Shown piece after piece: positions 62,660 through 64,000 of a DNA stretch of 64,000 nt (positions are counted from its first letter, which is position 1; each line of letters opens with the position of its first letter). The notes beneath the pieces were generated by a model. The model had not been told where the DNA came from. It searched no databases and saw nothing but the letters and a program-made list of their open reading frames with translations. The translations under genes and the position numbers were made by a program. Origin of the DNA: Snodgrassella alvi wkB2 (GTDB lineage: Bacteria; Pseudomonadota; Gammaproteobacteria; Burkholderiales; Neisseriaceae); assembly GCF_000600005.1 (NCBI RefSeq), contig NZ_CP007446.1:558001-622000 (forward strand), written 5' to 3'.

Positions 62660-64000
62660 ATGGCACATTCAGTTGAGCTGACGGTCGCAGAAAGAAAGTT
62701 AGTGTTTGCTATGACGCTATCTAGTATATTGCCATTACTGGATAGCAGCGTTGTTAATGTTATTTTATCCTCAATTTCGAATGACATTAATGCCTCTTAT
62801 GCTTATATACAATGGGCTGTTACTGTATATATGCTGGCCTGTTCTACGGGTATATTACTATCTCCTTATATACATGAAAATTTTGGACTCAAGAAAGCAT
62901 GGATATGCTCAATTTTTGTTTTTCTTGTAGGTTCTATATTAGTTGGATTTTCATATAATCTGGTGTCTTTGATTCTGTTTAGATGTCTGCAAGGTTTTGG
63001 TGCAGGAATATTAATTCCAATTACTCAATCCACAATAGCGACTTATTTTGGTAAGGAAGGACTAAAGCCGGTTATGGCATTGATTGCTATTCCGTCAGTC
63101 TTTGCCCCTGCACTAGGACCAGTTTTTGGAGCAATCATATCAGAACAGTTAAATTGGAGAATAGCTTTTTTTATCAATATACCTTTAGTGCTTTTGGCTT
63201 TTTTCTTTGGCTGGACGAAAATACCTGATATTAAAACGTCTAAATACAATATGAATATTTATGTATTTTTGACATTTTTAATTTCTTTAATTCTATTTTT
63301 TATCTCTATTAAAAATATCGCATCTGGGCATTTTTTTGATATTTCTAATATTATTATGCTGGTTTTAGGTATTGGTTTGATGATGGTTTCGCTTATTATT
63401 AATAACAAGTCAGACAGTAAACTGATCGATTTAAGTGCATTTAATAGCTCTAAATACTCAATGTCAATAATGATGGGGTTTCTGACATCGCTTATCTTTT
63501 TTGGTTTTATGATTTTTTTTCCTTTAATACAAGCAATAAAGGATAATGTATCTATTACATATATTGGTATGCTGCTTGCCCTGCAAGGTGTAGGTGCCTG
63601 GTTGGCTAGAAAATTTATTTATAAATCTCTAAGTGAGATAAATTCATTTCTAATTATTGGTGTAGGATTAATAATATCAGCAATCAGTATATTAATTATT
63701 CAAGTTGGTGGGAACGCCTCTGAAATCATCGGTTTTACTGTCCGAGGCTCCGGATTAGGCATCGCCACGATTGCTGTTCTCTCTTCTCCATTCGAGTTTT
63801 GTGATAAAAATCAAATCAAGGACACGAGTGCTGTCACGCGTGTTGTACAGCAGATTGGCGGTGCATTTGGGGGAGTATTATCAGGAATACTTATCTACCT
63901 GACGCAAGCTCAATTAATTTCAGTAAACAATGCTTACCATGTAATGTTTTTTGTATCTCTTGTATTTGGTGTTATTGCTGTTATTGCCTATATTTTCTTT
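62660..64000 (+). CDS. DHA2-type (14-helix) MFS efflux transporter, 3'-partial
   Basis: Open from ATG 62660, after an AGAGAGAG site, to the window end: 447 residues and no stop. TM1 has SILPLLDSSVVNVILSSIS, the Asp motif typical of DHA2 pumps. Motif C is FAPALGPVFGAIISEQLNWR. FRCLQGFGAGILIPITQSTI and WRIAFFINIPLVLLAFFFG follow the EmrB/QacA pattern. Probably a multidrug proton antiporter under the divergent AraC regulator. Confidence 0.88.
   Translation, partial: MAHSVELTVAERKLVFAMTLSSILPLLDSSVVNVILSSISNDINASYAYIQWAVTVYMLACSTGILLSPYIHENFGLKKAWICSIFVFLVGSILVGFSYNLVSLILFRCLQGFGAGILIPITQSTIATYFGKEGLKPVMALIAIPSVFAPALGPVFGAIISEQLNWRIAFFINIPLVLLAFFFGWTKIPDIKTSKYNMNIYVFLTFLISLILFFISIKNIASGHFFDISNIIMLVLGIGLMMVSLIINNKSDSKLIDLSAFNSSKYSMSIMMGFLTSLIFFGFMIFFPLIQAIKDNVSITYIGMLLALQGVGAWLARKFIYKSLSEINSFLIIGVGLIISAISILIIQVGGNASEIIGFTVRGSGLGIATIAVLSSPFEFCDKNQIKDTSAVTRVVQQIGGAFGGVLSGILIYLTQAQLISVNNAYHVMFFVSLVFGVIAVIAYIFF

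Overview
The window looks like a chromosomal segment of a betaproteobacterium of the Neisseriaceae, most like the bee-gut genus Snodgrassella. The grounds are the ribF-ileS-lspA-ispH run, an iscRSUA-hscBA-fdx-iscX operon, AT-rich intergenic DNA, and a 12-bp match to an AGGCTGCCTGAA-type DNA uptake sequence at the end of ribF. The genus is inference; the family is fairly safe.

Layout. (1) 1-26.6 kb: the late half of a contractile-tailed (myovirus-type) prophage, in order: large terminase, portal, head morphogenesis, DUF2213 protease/scaffold, cement protein, DUF2184 capsid, neck and tail-completion proteins, DUF3383 sheath, tube, tail chaperones joined by a textbook -1 frameshift site, tape measure, baseplate hub/spike/wedge, fibre and holin. 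Two cargo genes and a 159-bp inverted-repeat element interrupt the tail operon. A brnTA toxin-antitoxin pair, a broken endolysin and three S24-type repressor genes (one intact, one broken, one lacking the self-cleavage residues) close this part. Integrase, small terminase and replication genes are not in view. (2) 26.6-27.8 kb: a complete IS3-family element. (3) 27.8-33.9 kb: a very AT-rich array of small plus-strand genes and decayed genes that looks like an orphan immunity-gene array (DUF7336-like, DUF4279, small membrane protein, and a tandem duplicate with one copy decayed). (4) 33.9-38.5 kb: RNA 2'-phosphotransferase KptA, a zinc alcohol dehydrogenase, an amino-acid ABC permease, and ribF. 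(5) 38.5-56.2 kb: housekeeping genes: ileS, lspA, ispH, an iron-export ABC pair fetAB, the isc iron-sulfur operon on the minus strand with an IscR box at its promoter, proline iminopeptidase, serB and an OPT-family oligopeptide transporter. (6) 56.2-62.5 kb: a second AT-rich island beside tRNA-Glu. A decayed recombinase runs into the tRNA; then come a palindromic promoter with a 58-residue protein, a small secreted protein, an unrecognised 320-residue protein paired with a four-helix membrane protein, and IS debris. (7) 61.6-64 kb: an AraC regulator divergent from a DHA2-type efflux pump cut by the window edge.

Best candidate for an undescribed system: the pair at 59314-60812, two genes separated by 2 bp, one soluble and one four-helix membrane protein, in a tRNA-adjacent AT-rich island. 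The layout resembles lambda RexA/RexB, but I do not recognise either family. Second are the three repressors, one of which has lost both the Ala-Gly cleavage bond and the catalytic Lys. Third is the -1 frameshift signal in the tail chaperone gene.
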